This document shows positions 1-9,420 of a stretch of DNA of 64,000 bases, one piece after another. The stretch spans positions 4,943,501 to 5,007,500 of the forward strand of contig NZ_CP044218.1 in NCBI RefSeq assembly GCF_008727715.1, given 5' to 3'. The DNA is from Mesorhizobium terrae. GTDB taxonomy: Bacteria; Pseudomonadota; Alphaproteobacteria; Rhizobiales; Rhizobiaceae. The first letter of the stretch is position 1. Each line of letters starts with the position of its first letter. The notes under the pieces are model-generated. The model was not told where the DNA came from. It saw only the letters and a program-made list of their open reading frames with translations, and made no database searches. A program made the position numbers and the translations under genes.

Positions 1-794
1 ATGTCGATGCCGCGCGCCACCGACTTCACGATGTCGTCGGGCGTGCCGACGCCCATCAGGTAGCGCGGCTTTTCCGCCGGCAGTTCCGGACAGGTGATGT
101 CGAGCATCTCCAGCATCACAGCCTGCGGCTCGCCGACCGCGAGACCGCCGACTGCGTAGCCTTTGAGCCCCATGGCGGACAGCGCCTGCGCGGAACGCAC
201 GCGCAGCTTTTCATTGTCGCCGCCTTGCACGATGCCGAACATCGCCTTGCCGGGCTGGTCGCCAAAAGCCGTCTTGCAGCGCTCGGCCCAGCGCAGCGAC
301 AGCTCCATCGCCCGCTCGATTTCGTTCTCGTCCGCCGGCAGCGCGGTGCATTCGTCGAGCTGCATCTGGATGTCGGAATCGAGCAGGCCCTGGATTTCGA
401 TCGAGCGCTCCGGCGACATTTCATAGGGCGAACCGTCGATATGCGAGCGGAAGGTGACGCCCTGCTCGGTCAGCTTCCTGAGCTTCGACAGCGACATCAC
501 CTGGAAACCGCCGGAATCGGTCAGGATCGGATGCGGCCAGCGGGCGAATTCGTGCAGGCCGCCCAATCGCGCGACACGCTCGGCGCCCGGGCGCAGCATC
601 AGGTGATAGGTGTTGCCCAGGATGATGTCGGCGCCGACGCCGCGCACCTGGTCCATATACATGGCCTTGACGGTGCCGCCCGTGCCGACCGGCATGAAGG
701 CCGGCGTGCGGATCTTGCCGCGCGGCATGGAGATTTCGCCGCGCCGCGCCTTGCCGTCGGTGGCGAGTACAGAAAAGGAAAAGCTCTCGGTCAT
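1..794 (-). CDS. tgt: Queuine tRNA-ribosyltransferase, 3' part beyond left edge
   Basis: Exchanges guanine for the queuine precursor preQ1 at the wobble position of GUN anticodons, in the cytoplasm. The 264 visible codons read as the N-terminal two thirds of a bacterial Tgt TIM barrel: the substrate-binding DSGGFQ motif has its Asp at residue 93, and GIVQGG and [10 protein letters not shown] follow. The gene leaves the window just before the expected nucleophile Asp and the C-terminal zinc cysteines, so these cannot be checked. ATG at 794 fits the family N-terminus. It shares strand and pathway with queA, but a plus-strand GFA gene lies between them. Confidence 0.96.
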   Translation of the reverse strand, partial: MTESFSFSVLATDGKARRGEISMPRGKIRTPAFMPVGTGGTVKAMYMDQVRGVGADIILGNTYHLMLRPGAERVARLGGLHEFARWPHPILTDSGGFQVMSLSKLRKLTEQGVTFRSHIDGSPYEMSPERSIEIQGLLDSDIQMQLDECTALPADENEIERAMELSLRWAERCKTAFGDQPGKAMFGIVQGGDNEKLRVRSAQALSAMGLKGYAVGGLAVGEPQAVMLEMLDITCPELPAEKPRYLMGVGTPDDIVKSVARGID

Positions 795-899
795 GCGCTG
801 CCTTTAGCCGCCGCCGCGCTGCATGACAATCGCCGGACCTACCTTGTTCGATCAAGGCGGCCCTTCTACCCTGTATGACGGCAAACCGGGGTCGACCCG

Positions 900-1304
900 A
901 TGACGACGATCGAAGGTGCATGCCATTGCGGCGCGGTCCGCTGGCGCTTCAACGGAACACCGGAAGGCGCGACGGCGTGCAACTGCACGGTCTGCCGCCG
1001 CCACGGAACCCTGTGGATCTATGGTCATGAGGGCGAGGAGATCGAGGTGTCGGGCGAGGCGCACGCCTATGCGCGCCACGGCAGCGAAAGCCACCTCACC
1101 TTCAACTTCTGCCCGAAATGCGGCTGCGTGGCCTGGTGGCGCGGCACGCGGCTGAACAAGGAAGGCCGCCGGCGCATGGCCGTGAACGTACGGCTGGCCG
1201 AGCCGGAGGTCGTCGCCGCCCTGCCCATCGACCATTTCGACGGGCTGGACACTTTTACCGACTTGCCGCGCGATGGCCGCTGCGTGGCGGACTACTGGTT
1301 CTGA
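900..1304 (+). CDS. GFA/CENP-V family zinc-binding protein
   Basis: A 134-residue protein of the GFA (glutathione-dependent formaldehyde-activating enzyme-like) fold. The zinc ligands are visible: ACHCGAVRW near the start, CNCTVC around residues 28-33 and FCPKCGC around 71-77. Family members bind zinc and some act on formaldehyde-glutathione adducts, but most have no proven substrate, so no reaction is assigned. The gene runs opposite to the flanking tgt and queA genes and splits that queuosine pair, suggesting local insertion. No strong Shine-Dalgarno is seen before the ATG. Confidence 0.88.
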   Translation: MTTIEGACHCGAVRWRFNGTPEGATACNCTVCRRHGTLWIYGHEGEEIEVSGEAHAYARHGSESHLTFNFCPKCGCVAWWRGTRLNKEGRRRMAVNVRLAEPEVVAALPIDHFDGLDTFTDLPRDGRCVADYWF

Positions 1305-1355
1305 ATACCAGCGAAGTCGCTATTCGCCTAATTCCCTGTCATGCACCGGCGCGCC

Positions 1356-2426
1356 TCACGCCCTGAACAGCAGACTGCCGTCGCCGTAGGAATAGAAACG
1401 ATAGCCGCTCTTAATGGCATGGCCATAGGCCAAGCGCATGGTTTCCAATCCGGCAAAGGCCGACACCAGCATGAACAGCGTCGAGCGCGGCAGGTGGAAA
1501 TTGGTCATCAGCGCATCGGCGGTGCGGAAGCGATAGCCGGGCGTGATGAAGATGTCGGTCGCGCCTGACCAGGCGGCGAGCGTGCCGTCCGGGCGCGCGG
1601 CACTCTCCAGAAGCCTGAGCGAGGTGGTGCCGACGCAAACGATGCGGTTGCCGCGCGCCTTGGCGGCATTCAGCGCATCGGCGGTCTCCTGTGACACATA
1701 ACCGGTCTCGGCATGCATTTTGTGGTCGGCCGTATCGTCGGCTTTGACCGGCAGAAAGGTGCCGGCGCCGACATGCAGCGTCACGAACCGCCGCTCAATG
1801 CCTTTGGCATCGAGTGCGGCAAACAGGTCCGGCGTGAAATGCAGGCCGGCGGTGGGGGCCGCCACGGCCCCCTCTTCCCGCGCATAGATCGTCTGGTAGT
1901 CGGAAAGATCGCGCGCGTCGTCGTCGCGCTTGGAGGCGATATAGGGCGGCAGCGGAATGTGGCCGACGGCATGCAGCGCTTCATCGAGGAATGCACCCGA
2001 GAGGTCAAAGCCGAGCAGGACTTCGCCGCCCTCGCGCTTTTCGAGCACGGTGGCGTCGAGCTGGCCGAGAAAACAGGAATTGCCGTCATGGCCGAAATGG
2101 ATGCGGTCGCCGGTGGCGATGCGCTTGCCGGGCCGCATGAAGGCCAGCCAGCGGTCGGCCCCGGTGCGCATATGCAGCGTCGCCTCGACCTGAGCGGTCG
2201 CGTCGCCACGCCGGCGGATGCCGCGCAGCTGCGCCGGGATGACCTTAGTGTCGTTGAAGACGAGCACATCGCCGGGTTCGAGCAATGACGGCAGGTCGCG
2301 CACGACCTTGTCGGCCAGCCCCTCGCCGGGCCTCACCACCAGGAGTCGTGCCGCGTCGCGCGGTTCGGCCGGGCGTAGCGCAATGCGCTCCTCGGGCAGG
2401 TCGAAATCGAACAAATCCACTTTCAT
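1356..2426 (-). CDS. queA: S-adenosylmethionine:tRNA ribosyltransferase-isomerase
   Basis: Transfers and isomerises the ribosyl group of SAM onto preQ1-modified tRNA, forming epoxyqueuosine. The 356-residue protein has family length and the typical start [19 protein letters not shown], the [11 protein letters not shown] segment, the APTAGLHFT motif and the [12 protein letters not shown]-terminal block. It acts directly after Tgt, whose gene lies downstream on the same strand. The upstream region is shared with the divergent reductase gene at 2609 and contains a strong inverted repeat at 2534-2556. Confidence 0.97.
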   Translation of the reverse strand: MKVDLFDFDLPEERIALRPAEPRDAARLLVVRPGEGLADKVVRDLPSLLEPGDVLVFNDTKVIPAQLRGIRRRGDATAQVEATLHMRTGADRWLAFMRPGKRIATGDRIHFGHDGNSCFLGQLDATVLEKREGGEVLLGFDLSGAFLDEALHAVGHIPLPPYIASKRDDDARDLSDYQTIYAREEGAVAAPTAGLHFTPDLFAALDAKGIERRFVTLHVGAGTFLPVKADDTADHKMHAETGYVSQETADALNAAKARGNRIVCVGTTSLRLLESAARPDGTLAAWSGATDIFITPGYRFRTADALMTNFHLPRSTLFMLVSAFAGLETMRLAYGHAIKSGYRFYSYGDGSLLFRA

Positions 2427-2533
2427 GGCTGCGGCAATAGCCTGATCTGGACCCGGCCGTCACCTGCTTTTGCGCCACCGCGCCTCGCGGCCGGTCACAC
2501 AAGGGCAATGCGACGATGGAGTCGCTACTCATA

Positions 2534-2556
2534 ACTGATTGCATTTTGCAATCAGT
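2534..2556. promoter_or_regulatory. Perfect 10-bp inverted repeat, probable operator
   Basis: Arms ACTGATTGCA (2534-2543) and TGCAATCAGT (2547-2556) are exact reverse complements separated by TTT. The element sits between divergent queA and the DHFR-like gene, about 53 bp before the latter's ATG. It has the size of a dimeric winged-helix or TetR-type operator; no matching regulator gene is adjacent, so the regulator is unknown. Confidence 0.6.
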
Positions 2557-2608
2557 ATACCTATCTTCGCGTACCCTGGAAAAACACTCCCAAAGCAGGA
2601 CGCGTGTC

Positions 2609-3253
2609 ATGAGTAAGGTTAGAGTATTGGGTTTCTCGGTTTCGCTCGACGGCTACGGCGCCGGGCCGGAACAGAGCCTCGAACACCCGTTCGGCAAGGG
2701 CGGCATGGAATTGCCGCAATGGCTGATGGGAACGAAGACATTCAACACGATGATCGGCGAACAAGGCGGTTCGACCGGCGTGGACGACCGCTATGCGGCG
2801 GCCTCGCTGCAAGGCTTCGGCGCCTTCATTATCGGCCGCAACATGTTCGGTCCGCTACGTGGTGAATGGCCGGACGAGAACTGGAAAGGCTGGTGGGGCG
2901 ACAACCCGCCCTATCACACGCCGGTGTTCGTGCTTACGCATCACGCGCGGCCGTCGATCGAGATGGAGGGCGGAACGACCTTCCATTTCGTCACCGAAGG
3001 CGCCGACGAGGCGTTGAAGCGGGCAAAGGCGGCGGCGGGCAAGCTCGACGTCAAGATCGGTGGCGGTGTCGAGACGGTGCGGCACTATCTGCGCACCGGG
3101 GCGATCGATGACATGCATCTGGCGATTTCGCCGGTGCTGCTCGGCAAGGGCGAAGCGCTTTTCGCCGGTCTTGACCTGCCGGCTCTCGGCTATCAGGTCA
3201 CGGCCCGCGAGACAACGGACCTAGCCACGCATGTCGTGCTGGAGAAACGTTGA
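2609..3253 (+). CDS. Dihydrofolate reductase / RibD C-terminal domain family protein
   Basis: A 214-residue protein of the RibD C-terminal/DHFR-like fold, typified by MSKVRVLGFSVSLDGYGAG at the start, GAFIIGRNMFGP, VFVLTHHARP and KIGGGVETVRHYL. Such stand-alone proteins are probable NADPH-dependent reductases of unknown substrate and are common as stress-linked accessory genes. The open frame extends upstream to 2516, but that extension crosses the inverted repeat at 2534-2556; the ATG at 2609 with AGGA nine bases before it matches family N-termini and is preferred. Confidence 0.88.
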   Translation: MSKVRVLGFSVSLDGYGAGPEQSLEHPFGKGGMELPQWLMGTKTFNTMIGEQGGSTGVDDRYAAASLQGFGAFIIGRNMFGPLRGEWPDENWKGWWGDNPPYHTPVFVLTHHARPSIEMEGGTTFHFVTEGADEALKRAKAAAGKLDVKIGGGVETVRHYLRTGAIDDMHLAISPVLLGKGEALFAGLDLPALGYQVTARETTDLATHVVLEKR

Positions 3254-3286
3254 AGCGCCGTCCCCGGTGGGGACGACACGCTTCAA
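3250..3286. terminator. Nested hairpin between convergent genes
   Basis: Outer arms TTGAAGCG (3250-3257) and CGCTTCAA (3279-3286) enclose inner arms CGTCCCC (3259-3265) and GGGGACG (3269-3275). It lies exactly between the stops of the convergent reductase and YdcZ-like genes, as expected for a shared transcription end. There is no U-run, so intrinsic termination is unproven. Confidence 0.35.
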
Positions 3287-3732
3287 TAAAGCCTGATCAT
3301 CAGGGCGCCGGCGAGCAAGAGCACGGCGCCCACGATGCGGCCGGTGGAGATTTCGCGAACCGCGACGCCAAGAAAGCCAACGCGATCGACCATCATGCCG
3401 GCCAGAAGCTGGCCGGCGACCAGGAATGCCATCAGCGCCGCGGCGCCGATCCGCGGCGTCAACAGCACCGAGCTCGTCACATAAACGGCACCAAGGGCAC
3501 CGCCAGCCACGAACAGCCATGGTGCGGGGGTTCGCCAGTCGATGACGAGCCCCTGCGTTCTGGTGGTGAAGAAGGTGACAACGCCCAGCACGACAGCGCC
3601 GGCCAGGAACGAAATCGCGGCGGCAGCCACGGGCACGCCCAATCCGCGTGCGAGTTGGGCATTGATGGGAGCCTGGATCGCGATGAAGGCGCCCGCCAGG
3701 ACGCCGAGAAGCGACCAGAGAGCGCCGACCAT
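3283..3732 (-). CDS. DMT-superfamily YdcZ-type membrane protein
   Basis: A 149-residue, almost wholly hydrophobic protein with about five predicted transmembrane helices (residues about 4-22, 34-54, 70-88, 95-112 and 129-147). Length and pattern fit the DUF606/YdcZ family, a half-size branch of the drug/metabolite transporter superfamily thought to work as dimers in the inner membrane. No substrate can be inferred. It ends six bases before the ppiB stop side on the same strand, so it may be expressed with the genes upstream of ppiB or independently. Confidence 0.85.
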   Translation of the reverse strand: MVGALWSLLGVLAGAFIAIQAPINAQLARGLGVPVAAAAISFLAGAVVLGVVTFFTTRTQGLVIDWRTPAPWLFVAGGALGAVYVTSSVLLTPRIGAAALMAFLVAGQLLAGMMVDRVGFLGVAVREISTGRIVGAVLLLAGALMIRLY

Positions 3733-3737
3733 CGAGC

Positions 3738-4253
3738 TTAGGCCTGCACGTCCGCGGCGACCTTCAGCGACACGATCTTGTCGGGATCCTGCACCGGCTC
3801 GCCGCGCTTGATCTTGTCGACATTGTCCATGCCTTCGATGACCTGGCCCCAGACCGTGTACTGGCGGTTGAGGAAGCCGGCATCCTCGAAGCAGATGAAG
3901 AACTGCGAATTGGCCGAGTTCGGGTTCTGCGCGCGCGCCATCGAGCAGGTGCCGCGGCCGTGGTTCATGTTGGAGAATTCGGCCTTCAGGTCCGGCCTGT
4001 CGGAGCCGCCCATGCCGGCGCGGCCCGGGTTGAAGTCCTTGCCGCCCGACTTGCCGAACTTGACGTCGCCGGTCTGGGCCATGAAGCCGTCGATGACGCG
4101 ATGGAAGACGACGCCGTCATAAGCGCCTTCGCGGGCCAGTTCCTTGATGCGGCCGACATGGCCAGGGGCCAGATCGGGGAACAGTTCGATGACGACCTTA
4201 CCCTTGGTCGTTTCCATGATGAGCGCGTTTTCGCGGTCCTTGATTTCAGCCAT
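3738..4253 (-). CDS. ppiB: Cytoplasmic peptidyl-prolyl cis-trans isomerase (cyclophilin)
   Basis: Catalyses proline cis-trans isomerisation during folding. The 171-residue chain carries cyclophilin signatures FHRVIDGFMAQTGD, ARAQNPNSANSQFFICF and YTVWGQVIEGMD. It has no signal peptide, which separates it from the very similar ppiA gene 21 bp upstream. Both lie on the minus strand downstream of coaD, a usual alphaproteobacterial arrangement, and the two cyclophilins look like an old tandem duplication with one copy exported. Confidence 0.96.
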   Translation of the reverse strand: MAEIKDRENALIMETTKGKVVIELFPDLAPGHVGRIKELAREGAYDGVVFHRVIDGFMAQTGDVKFGKSGGKDFNPGRAGMGGSDRPDLKAEFSNMNHGRGTCSMARAQNPNSANSQFFICFEDAGFLNRQYTVWGQVIEGMDNVDKIKRGEPVQDPDKIVSLKVAADVQA

Positions 4254-4274
4254 TTTCTGTATCCTCTTGAAAAA

Positions 4275-4862
4275 TCAGTTCTTGTCAGCGGCGATGCGGA
4301 CCTTGACCATGCGGTCGGGATCGGTGACCGCGCCGTTGTCGGCGGCATCGCCCTTCTTGATCTTGTCGACGAGTTCCATGCCCTTCTCGACGGTGCCGAC
4401 AATGGTGTACTGGCCGTTCAGCGACGGCGCCGGGGCGAACATGATGAAGAACTGCGAGTTCGCCGAGTTCGGGTTCTGGGAGCGGGCCATGCCGACGACG
4501 CCGCGCACATATTTCTCCTTGGAGAATTCGGCCGGCAGGTCCGGCTCCTTCGAGCCGCCGGTTCCGGCGAGGCTGGCATCATAACCCTTCTTGGCGTTGC
4601 CGTACTGCACGTCTCCGGTCTGGGCCATGAAGCCGTCGATCACGCGATGGAAGACGACATTGTCATAGGCGCCTTCGCGCACCAGCTTCTTGATCTGGGC
4701 AACATGCTTCGGCGCCAAATCGGGGCGCAGGGCGACGACGACGTCACCGTCCTTCAGCGTGATGACCATGGTGTTCTCGGGGTCTGCCGCGAAAGCCTGC
4801 GACGCGCCGCCGAACAGGCCGGCAAGCACGACGAGGAAAGCGGCGAGCTTCTTGAGCTGCAT
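4275..4862 (-). CDS. ppiA: Periplasmic peptidyl-prolyl cis-trans isomerase (cyclophilin)
   Basis: A 195-residue cyclophilin beginning with a Sec signal peptide (MQLKKLAAFLVVLAGLFGG, cleavage near AFA-AD at about residue 25). The catalytic core repeats FHRVIDGFMAQTGD and ARSQNPNSANSQFFIMF, so it should assist folding of exported proteins. It sits between coaD (20 bp upstream) and ppiB (21 bp downstream) on the same strand, a compact three-gene unit. Confidence 0.95.
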   Translation of the reverse strand: MQLKKLAAFLVVLAGLFGGASQAFAADPENTMVITLKDGDVVVALRPDLAPKHVAQIKKLVREGAYDNVVFHRVIDGFMAQTGDVQYGNAKKGYDASLAGTGGSKEPDLPAEFSKEKYVRGVVGMARSQNPNSANSQFFIMFAPAPSLNGQYTIVGTVEKGMELVDKIKKGDAADNGAVTDPDRMVKVRIAADKN

Positions 4863-4882
4863 TGGAAAAATCTCCGAAAAGT

Positions 4883-5383
4883 CTATTTCGCGAATTTGGC
4901 TTTAAGCGCACCGGCGACCGCCACCGGCACGAACGGGCGGATATCGCCCCCCATCGAGGCTATCTGGCGGACCAATGTGGCGGTAATCGTGCGCACCGAG
5001 GGGCTGGCCGGCAGGAACACGGTCTGCAGTTCGGGCGCCATGGTCTCGTTCATGCCCGCCATCTGCATTTCATAGTCGAGATCGGTACCGTCGCGGAGGC
5101 CGCGGATCATGATCGAGGCACCTTGCTTGCGGGCGGCGTCGATCACCAGCCCGGTAAAGGAAACGACGCGGATGCGCCGGCTTTCAGCCCCGAATTCAGT
5201 GGCGGCGGCCCTCTCAATCAGTTCGGCCCGTTCCTCGAATGAAAAGAGCGCCGTCTTCGACGCCTGGATGCCGATCGCGGCATACACCGTATCGGCAATC
5301 GCCAGCGACGCCTTCAGCACGTCGAGGTGACCGTTGGTCAACGGGTCGAAGGAGCCGGCATAGAGCGCGATGCGTTCGGTCAT
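4883..5383 (-). CDS. coaD: Phosphopantetheine adenylyltransferase
   Basis: Joins 4'-phosphopantetheine and ATP to make dephospho-CoA, the penultimate step of CoA synthesis. The 166-residue protein has the nucleotidyltransferase motif [12 protein letters not shown] at its start and [12 protein letters not shown] later; the usual ISSTLVR motif reads TITATLVR here. The open frame extends upstream to 5455, but the ATG at 5383 puts [14 protein letters not shown] at the usual position. It heads the coaD-ppiA-ppiB cluster. Confidence 0.96.
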   Translation of the reverse strand: MTERIALYAGSFDPLTNGHLDVLKASLAIADTVYAAIGIQASKTALFSFEERAELIERAAATEFGAESRRIRVVSFTGLVIDAARKQGASIMIRGLRDGTDLDYEMQMAGMNETMAPELQTVFLPASPSVRTITATLVRQIASMGGDIRPFVPVAVAGALKAKFAK

Positions 5384-5577
5384 GTTGCTGCTTCTAGCGG
5401 GCGCGCGGCTGGAACGCAAATGGCCTTGCCACGCGGCGCGTGAACCCTTCGTCAACCATGAACAGCAGATGAACGGCGCAGTCAGACACGGTTAAATTCT
5501 GTTCACGTACAGATAGATGATGATGCGGAGTGAAACCTTTTCACCCGCCGCTCGTTTAGGTGACAGGAGAACCAGCC

Positions 5578-5712
5578 ATGATGATCCTCATGCTCGCCAC
5601 TGCAATGACCGTAGCGATGTTGATTGCGACCGTTTTCGGCCTACACCAGGAAGCCGAGCGCGTGCGCCTCGACGATTTCGACCGCCGCAACCGTTTCGGC
5701 CGCCGCCGCTAA
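5578..5712 (+). CDS. Small membrane peptide, 44 aa
   Basis: A 44-residue open frame with a clear Shine-Dalgarno (AGGAGA, about 9 bases upstream). Residues 1-22 form one hydrophobic helix rich in Met, Leu and Ala; the rest is charged (EAERVRLDDFDRRN) and ends in FGRRR, giving a likely single-pass inner-membrane topology with a cytoplasmic basic tail. Function is unknown. Support is the ribosome site, the amphipathic composition and its fit in the gap between coaD and the GNAT gene. Confidence 0.55.
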   Translation: MMILMLATAMTVAMLIATVFGLHQEAERVRLDDFDRRNRFGRRR

Positions 5713-5747
5713 GGCCCAATCCCGAACCAACCCCTGCCGACAGGCGC

Positions 5748-6227
5748 TTACGCCTCGTCGGCCAGCCGCTTCTCCATATCCACCACGATCCAGCCCGGCC
5801 GTTTCGGATTGGCCCGCCTGCCGGTTTCGCGATAGCCATAGGCCGAATAGAGCGCGATGTTCCGCTCCATTCGCGCGTTGGTGTAGAGCTTGACCAGATC
5901 GAACTGAGCGGCCCGCGCTTTTTGCTCGGCCCAGTCAAGCAGCCGGATGCCCAGCTTCCGGCCCTGGAAGGCCGGCGCCACCGCAACGGAAAAGATCAGG
6001 ATGTGATCGGCGTGCCGTTCCAGCACGATCAGCCCGGCGAGCGCGCCTGAGACTTCCAGCAGCCAGACCTGCCCCGCTTCGATGCGAGGAGCGTAGTCCT
6101 CGGTGACAGGGATCGGCGGCGCGCCAAACGCCTGCGTATAAGGCTCATAAGCCTGCTCGGTCAGCGCCGTGACCGCCTCGACATCCGAGGCGGTGGCGAG
6201 GCGAAATACCGGCGTTTCGTCCAGCAT
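5748..6227 (-). CDS. GNAT family N-acetyltransferase
   Basis: A 159-residue acetyl-CoA-dependent acetyltransferase fold. The acetyl-CoA pyrophosphate loop is visible as VAPAFQGRKLGIRLLDWAEQ, followed by the conserved LYTNARMERNIALYSAYGY block near the C-terminus. Substrate is unknown. The gene begins only 11 bp after the gyrA stop on the same strand, so it is probably co-transcribed with gyrA, a placement that gives no functional clue by itself. Confidence 0.88.
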   Translation of the reverse strand: MLDETPVFRLATASDVEAVTALTEQAYEPYTQAFGAPPIPVTEDYAPRIEAGQVWLLEVSGALAGLIVLERHADHILIFSVAVAPAFQGRKLGIRLLDWAEQKARAAQFDLVKLYTNARMERNIALYSAYGYRETGRRANPKRPGWIVVDMEKRLADEA

Positions 6228-6238
6228 CGTCCCGGCCG

Positions 6239-9034
6239 TCAGGCCTGCGCCGGATCAGCGCCGCCTTCGCCGGCACCGTCTTCGGCCGTCTCCTCGCCAT
6301 CCGCATCGTCGCCTTCCGGCTCGGAAATGCGCTCGACGGACACCACCTTTTCGCCCTCGGCGGTGTTGAAGATGGTGACGCCCTTGGTGGCGCGGCTGGC
6401 GAAGCGGATATCGTGCACCGGCACGCGAATGACCTGGCCGCCGTCGGAGACGAGCATGATCTGGTCGTCATTGCCGATCGGGAAGGCCGCTACCAGCGGA
6501 CCGATTTCACCCACCTTCGACACGTCGGTGGCGCGAATACCCTTGCCGCCGCGGTTGGTCAGGCGGAAGTCATAGGACGAGGAACGCTTGCCGTAACCAT
6601 ATTCGGTGACGGTGAGCACGAACTGCTCGTGCTGCCTCAGCAGTTCATAGCGCTCGTCGGAAAGCTGCGCTTCCTCGGAGACCTCCTCGTTGGTCAGCGC
6701 GACATCTTCCTCTTCGCCGGCGCCGGCCAGCCGCCGCTCGGCAACCGAGCGCTTGAGATAGGCTGCGCGTTCCGCCGGATCGGCGTCGACATGTTCGATG
6801 ATCGCCATCGAGATGACGCGGTCGCCTTCGCCCATCGAGATACCGCGCACGCCGACCGAATTGCGGCTCTGGAACACGCGCACGTCATCGACACGGAAAC
6901 GGATGCACTGGCCCGAATTGGCGGTCAGAAGCACGTCGTCATTGTCGGTGCAGGTTTCGACGCCGAGGATCTCGTCGCCTTCTTCCTCCAGCTTCATGGC
7001 GATCTTGCCGTTGCGATTGACCTGGACGAAATCGCTGAGCTTGTTGCGGCGGACGGTGCCGCGCGTCGTCGCGAACATCACGTCGAGTTCGCCCCAGCTT
7101 GCCTCGTCCTCCGGCAGCGGCATGATCGTGGTGATGCGTTCGCCCTGTTCGAGCGGCAGCATGTTGATCAGCGCCTTGCCGCGCGACTGCGGATTGCCGA
7201 TTGGCAGGCGCCAGACCTTTTCCTTGTAGACGATGCCACGCGAGGAGAAAAACAACACCGGCGTATGGGTGTTGACCACGAATAGCCGGGTGACGAAATC
7301 CTCGTCCTTGGTCGACATGCCCGAGCGGCCCTTGCCGCCACGACGCTGCGCCCGGTAGAGCGACAGCGGCACGCGCTTGATGTAGCCGGAATGGCTGACG
7401 GTGACGACCATGTCCTCACGCGGGATCAGGTCCTCGTCTTCCATGTCGGCGCCAGCATCGGTGATCTCGGTGCGGCGCGGCGTACCGAACTCATCGCGCA
7501 CGGCAATCAGTTCGTCCTTGACGATCTGCTGGATACGGGCACGGGAAGCCAGAATATCAAGGAAATCAGCAATTTCGGTGCCGATCTTGTTCAGTTCGTC
7601 GGCGATTTCGTCGCGACCGAGCGCGGTCAGGCGCTGCAGGCGCAATTCGAGAATGGCGCGGGCCTGCTCTTCCGACAGATTGTAGGTGCCGTCCTCGTTG
7701 ATGCGGTGGCGCGGATCGTCGATCAGGCGGATCAGCGCCTCAACATCGGCGGCCGGCCAGCGGCGCGTCATCAGCTGCTCGCGCGCCGTCTGCGGGTCCG
7801 GCGCGTTGCGGATCAGCTTGATGACCTCGTCGATGTTGGCGACCGCGATCGCCAGACCGACCAGGACGTGAGCGCGTTCACGCGCCTTGCGCAGCAGGAA
7901 CTTGGTGCGCCGGCTGATCACTTCCTCACGGAAAGCGACGAAGGCCCTCAGCATGTCGAGCAGGGTCAGCACTTCCGGCTTGCCGCCGTTCAAAGCCACC
8001 ATATTGGCGCCGAACGACGTCTGCAGCGGCGTGAAGCGGTAGAGCTGGTTGAGGATCACCTCGGCATTGGCGTCGCGCTTCAGCTCGATCACCACGCGGT
8101 AGCCCTGACGATCGCTTTCGTCGCGAATGTCGGAAATGCCCTCGATGCGCTTTTCGCGCACCAGTTCGGCCATCTTCTCGATCATCGAGGCCTTGTTCAC
8201 CTGATAGGGAACCTCGGTGATGACGATGGCCTCGCGCTCGCCGCGCATCTCCTCGACATGCACCTTGCCGCGCATGACGACCGAACCGCGGCCGGTCGAA
8301 TAGGCGTTGTAGATACCGGAACGCCCAAGGATCAGACCGCCGGTCGGGAAATCCGGACCGGGAATGATCTCCATCATCGCGGCAAGATCGATGGCCGGAT
8401 TGTCGATGACGGCGATGGCGCCGTTACAGACTTCCACAAGGTTATGCGGCGGGATGTTGGTGGCCATGCCCACCGCGATGCCACCCGCGCCATTGACCAG
8501 CAGCGCCGGGAAGCGCGCCGGCAGAACCTTCGGCTCCTGGCCAGACGCGTCATAGGTGTCCTGGAAGTCGACCGTATCCTTGTCGATGTCCTCGAGCAGC
8601 TCGTGCGCGACCTTGGTCAGGCGCGATTCCGTGTAGCGCATCGCTGCCGGCGGATCGCCGTCGATCGAACCGAAATTGCCCTGCCCGTCGATGAGCGGCA
8701 CACGCATCGACCAATCCTGCGCCATGCGCACCAAGGCATCGTAGATCGAGGCGTCGCCGTGCGGGTGATATTTACCCATCACGTCGGCGACCGGGCGCGC
8801 CGACTTCACATATTTGCGGTTCCAATGATAGCCGCTCTCATGCGAGGCATAGAGGATGCGCCGGTGCACCGGCTTCATGCCGTCGCGCACATCGGGGAGC
8901 GCGCGGCTGACGATCACGCTCATGGCGTAATCGAGATAGGAGCGCTGCATCTCCTCGATAATAGAAATCGGCTCGATGCCTGAAGGGCCGTCCGGCCCGC
9001 GCGGTGTCTTCTGGTCGGTCAAAACAGATCGCAA
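6239..9034 (-). CDS. gyrA: DNA gyrase subunit A
   Basis: Breaks and rejoins DNA in the A2B2 gyrase that introduces negative supercoils. The 931-residue protein shows the winged-helix/tower domain with the active-site Tyr at residue 134 (AAMRYTE), the GyrA box-containing C-terminal beta-pinwheel and an acidic tail. In the quinolone-determining region [11 protein letters not shown], the position of E. coli Ser83 is Ala95, while the Asp87 equivalent (Asp99) is kept. The start is a TTG at 9034, with a second in-frame TTG at 9022; no ATG fits, so the exact start is uncertain by four codons. Confidence 0.97.
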   Translation of the reverse strand: MRSVLTDQKTPRGPDGPSGIEPISIIEEMQRSYLDYAMSVIVSRALPDVRDGMKPVHRRILYASHESGYHWNRKYVKSARPVADVMGKYHPHGDASIYDALVRMAQDWSMRVPLIDGQGNFGSIDGDPPAAMRYTESRLTKVAHELLEDIDKDTVDFQDTYDASGQEPKVLPARFPALLVNGAGGIAVGMATNIPPHNLVEVCNGAIAVIDNPAIDLAAMMEIIPGPDFPTGGLILGRSGIYNAYSTGRGSVVMRGKVHVEEMRGEREAIVITEVPYQVNKASMIEKMAELVREKRIEGISDIRDESDRQGYRVVIELKRDANAEVILNQLYRFTPLQTSFGANMVALNGGKPEVLTLLDMLRAFVAFREEVISRRTKFLLRKARERAHVLVGLAIAVANIDEVIKLIRNAPDPQTAREQLMTRRWPAADVEALIRLIDDPRHRINEDGTYNLSEEQARAILELRLQRLTALGRDEIADELNKIGTEIADFLDILASRARIQQIVKDELIAVRDEFGTPRRTEITDAGADMEDEDLIPREDMVVTVSHSGYIKRVPLSLYRAQRRGGKGRSGMSTKDEDFVTRLFVVNTHTPVLFFSSRGIVYKEKVWRLPIGNPQSRGKALINMLPLEQGERITTIMPLPEDEASWGELDVMFATTRGTVRRNKLSDFVQVNRNGKIAMKLEEEGDEILGVETCTDNDDVLLTANSGQCIRFRVDDVRVFQSRNSVGVRGISMGEGDRVISMAIIEHVDADPAERAAYLKRSVAERRLAGAGEEEDVALTNEEVSEEAQLSDERYELLRQHEQFVLTVTEYGYGKRSSSYDFRLTNRGGKGIRATDVSKVGEIGPLVAAFPIGNDDQIMLVSDGGQVIRVPVHDIRFASRATKGVTIFNTAEGEKVVSVERISEPEGDDADGEETAEDGAGEGGADPAQA

Positions 9035-9057
9035 TCTTTAGGGAATCGTTCAAATCT

Positions 9058-9085
9058 TATATAGGAAAGCGGCGCCATTCTCCAA
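9058..9085 (-). promoter_or_regulatory. Probable gyrA promoter
   Basis: On the minus strand TTGGAG (9085-9080) and TATATA (9063-9058) are separated by 16 bases, a good sigma-70 match about 24 bp before the gyrA start region. The short distance implies a very short leader. Confidence 0.5.
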
Positions 9086-9420
9086 TCCCGGAGCGCGGTT
9101 TTTCGTCGCCGCACCGATGTTTTCCAGTGCTTATTTCCCCTGTTATTTCAACGAGATAAGAGAAGCCGCCGAAAGGCGCCTCCATACGGGCCGCCACAAT
9201 GTGGCAAGCTCGTGAATTTGCACCCGAAAATACCGTCACAGCAGCAGCGGAAATCGCATGAAACGCCACCGCCAGGATCCGGAAAAACGAGCAAATCCAA
9301 ACGGCCGGCGATAGCTGACACTGGAAGCGTTGCCGACCGCAGCCATTGCGCGAACGACCGGTGACAAGGTGATCGCATTCGCGCTACCAATGACGCGGTC
9401 ACGCGCGGAAGGGGAACGGC

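Noticed and set aside
7391..8983. 530-residue plus-strand frame inside gyrA
   Set aside because: A shadow of the gyrA gene on the opposite strand; no protein family is visible.
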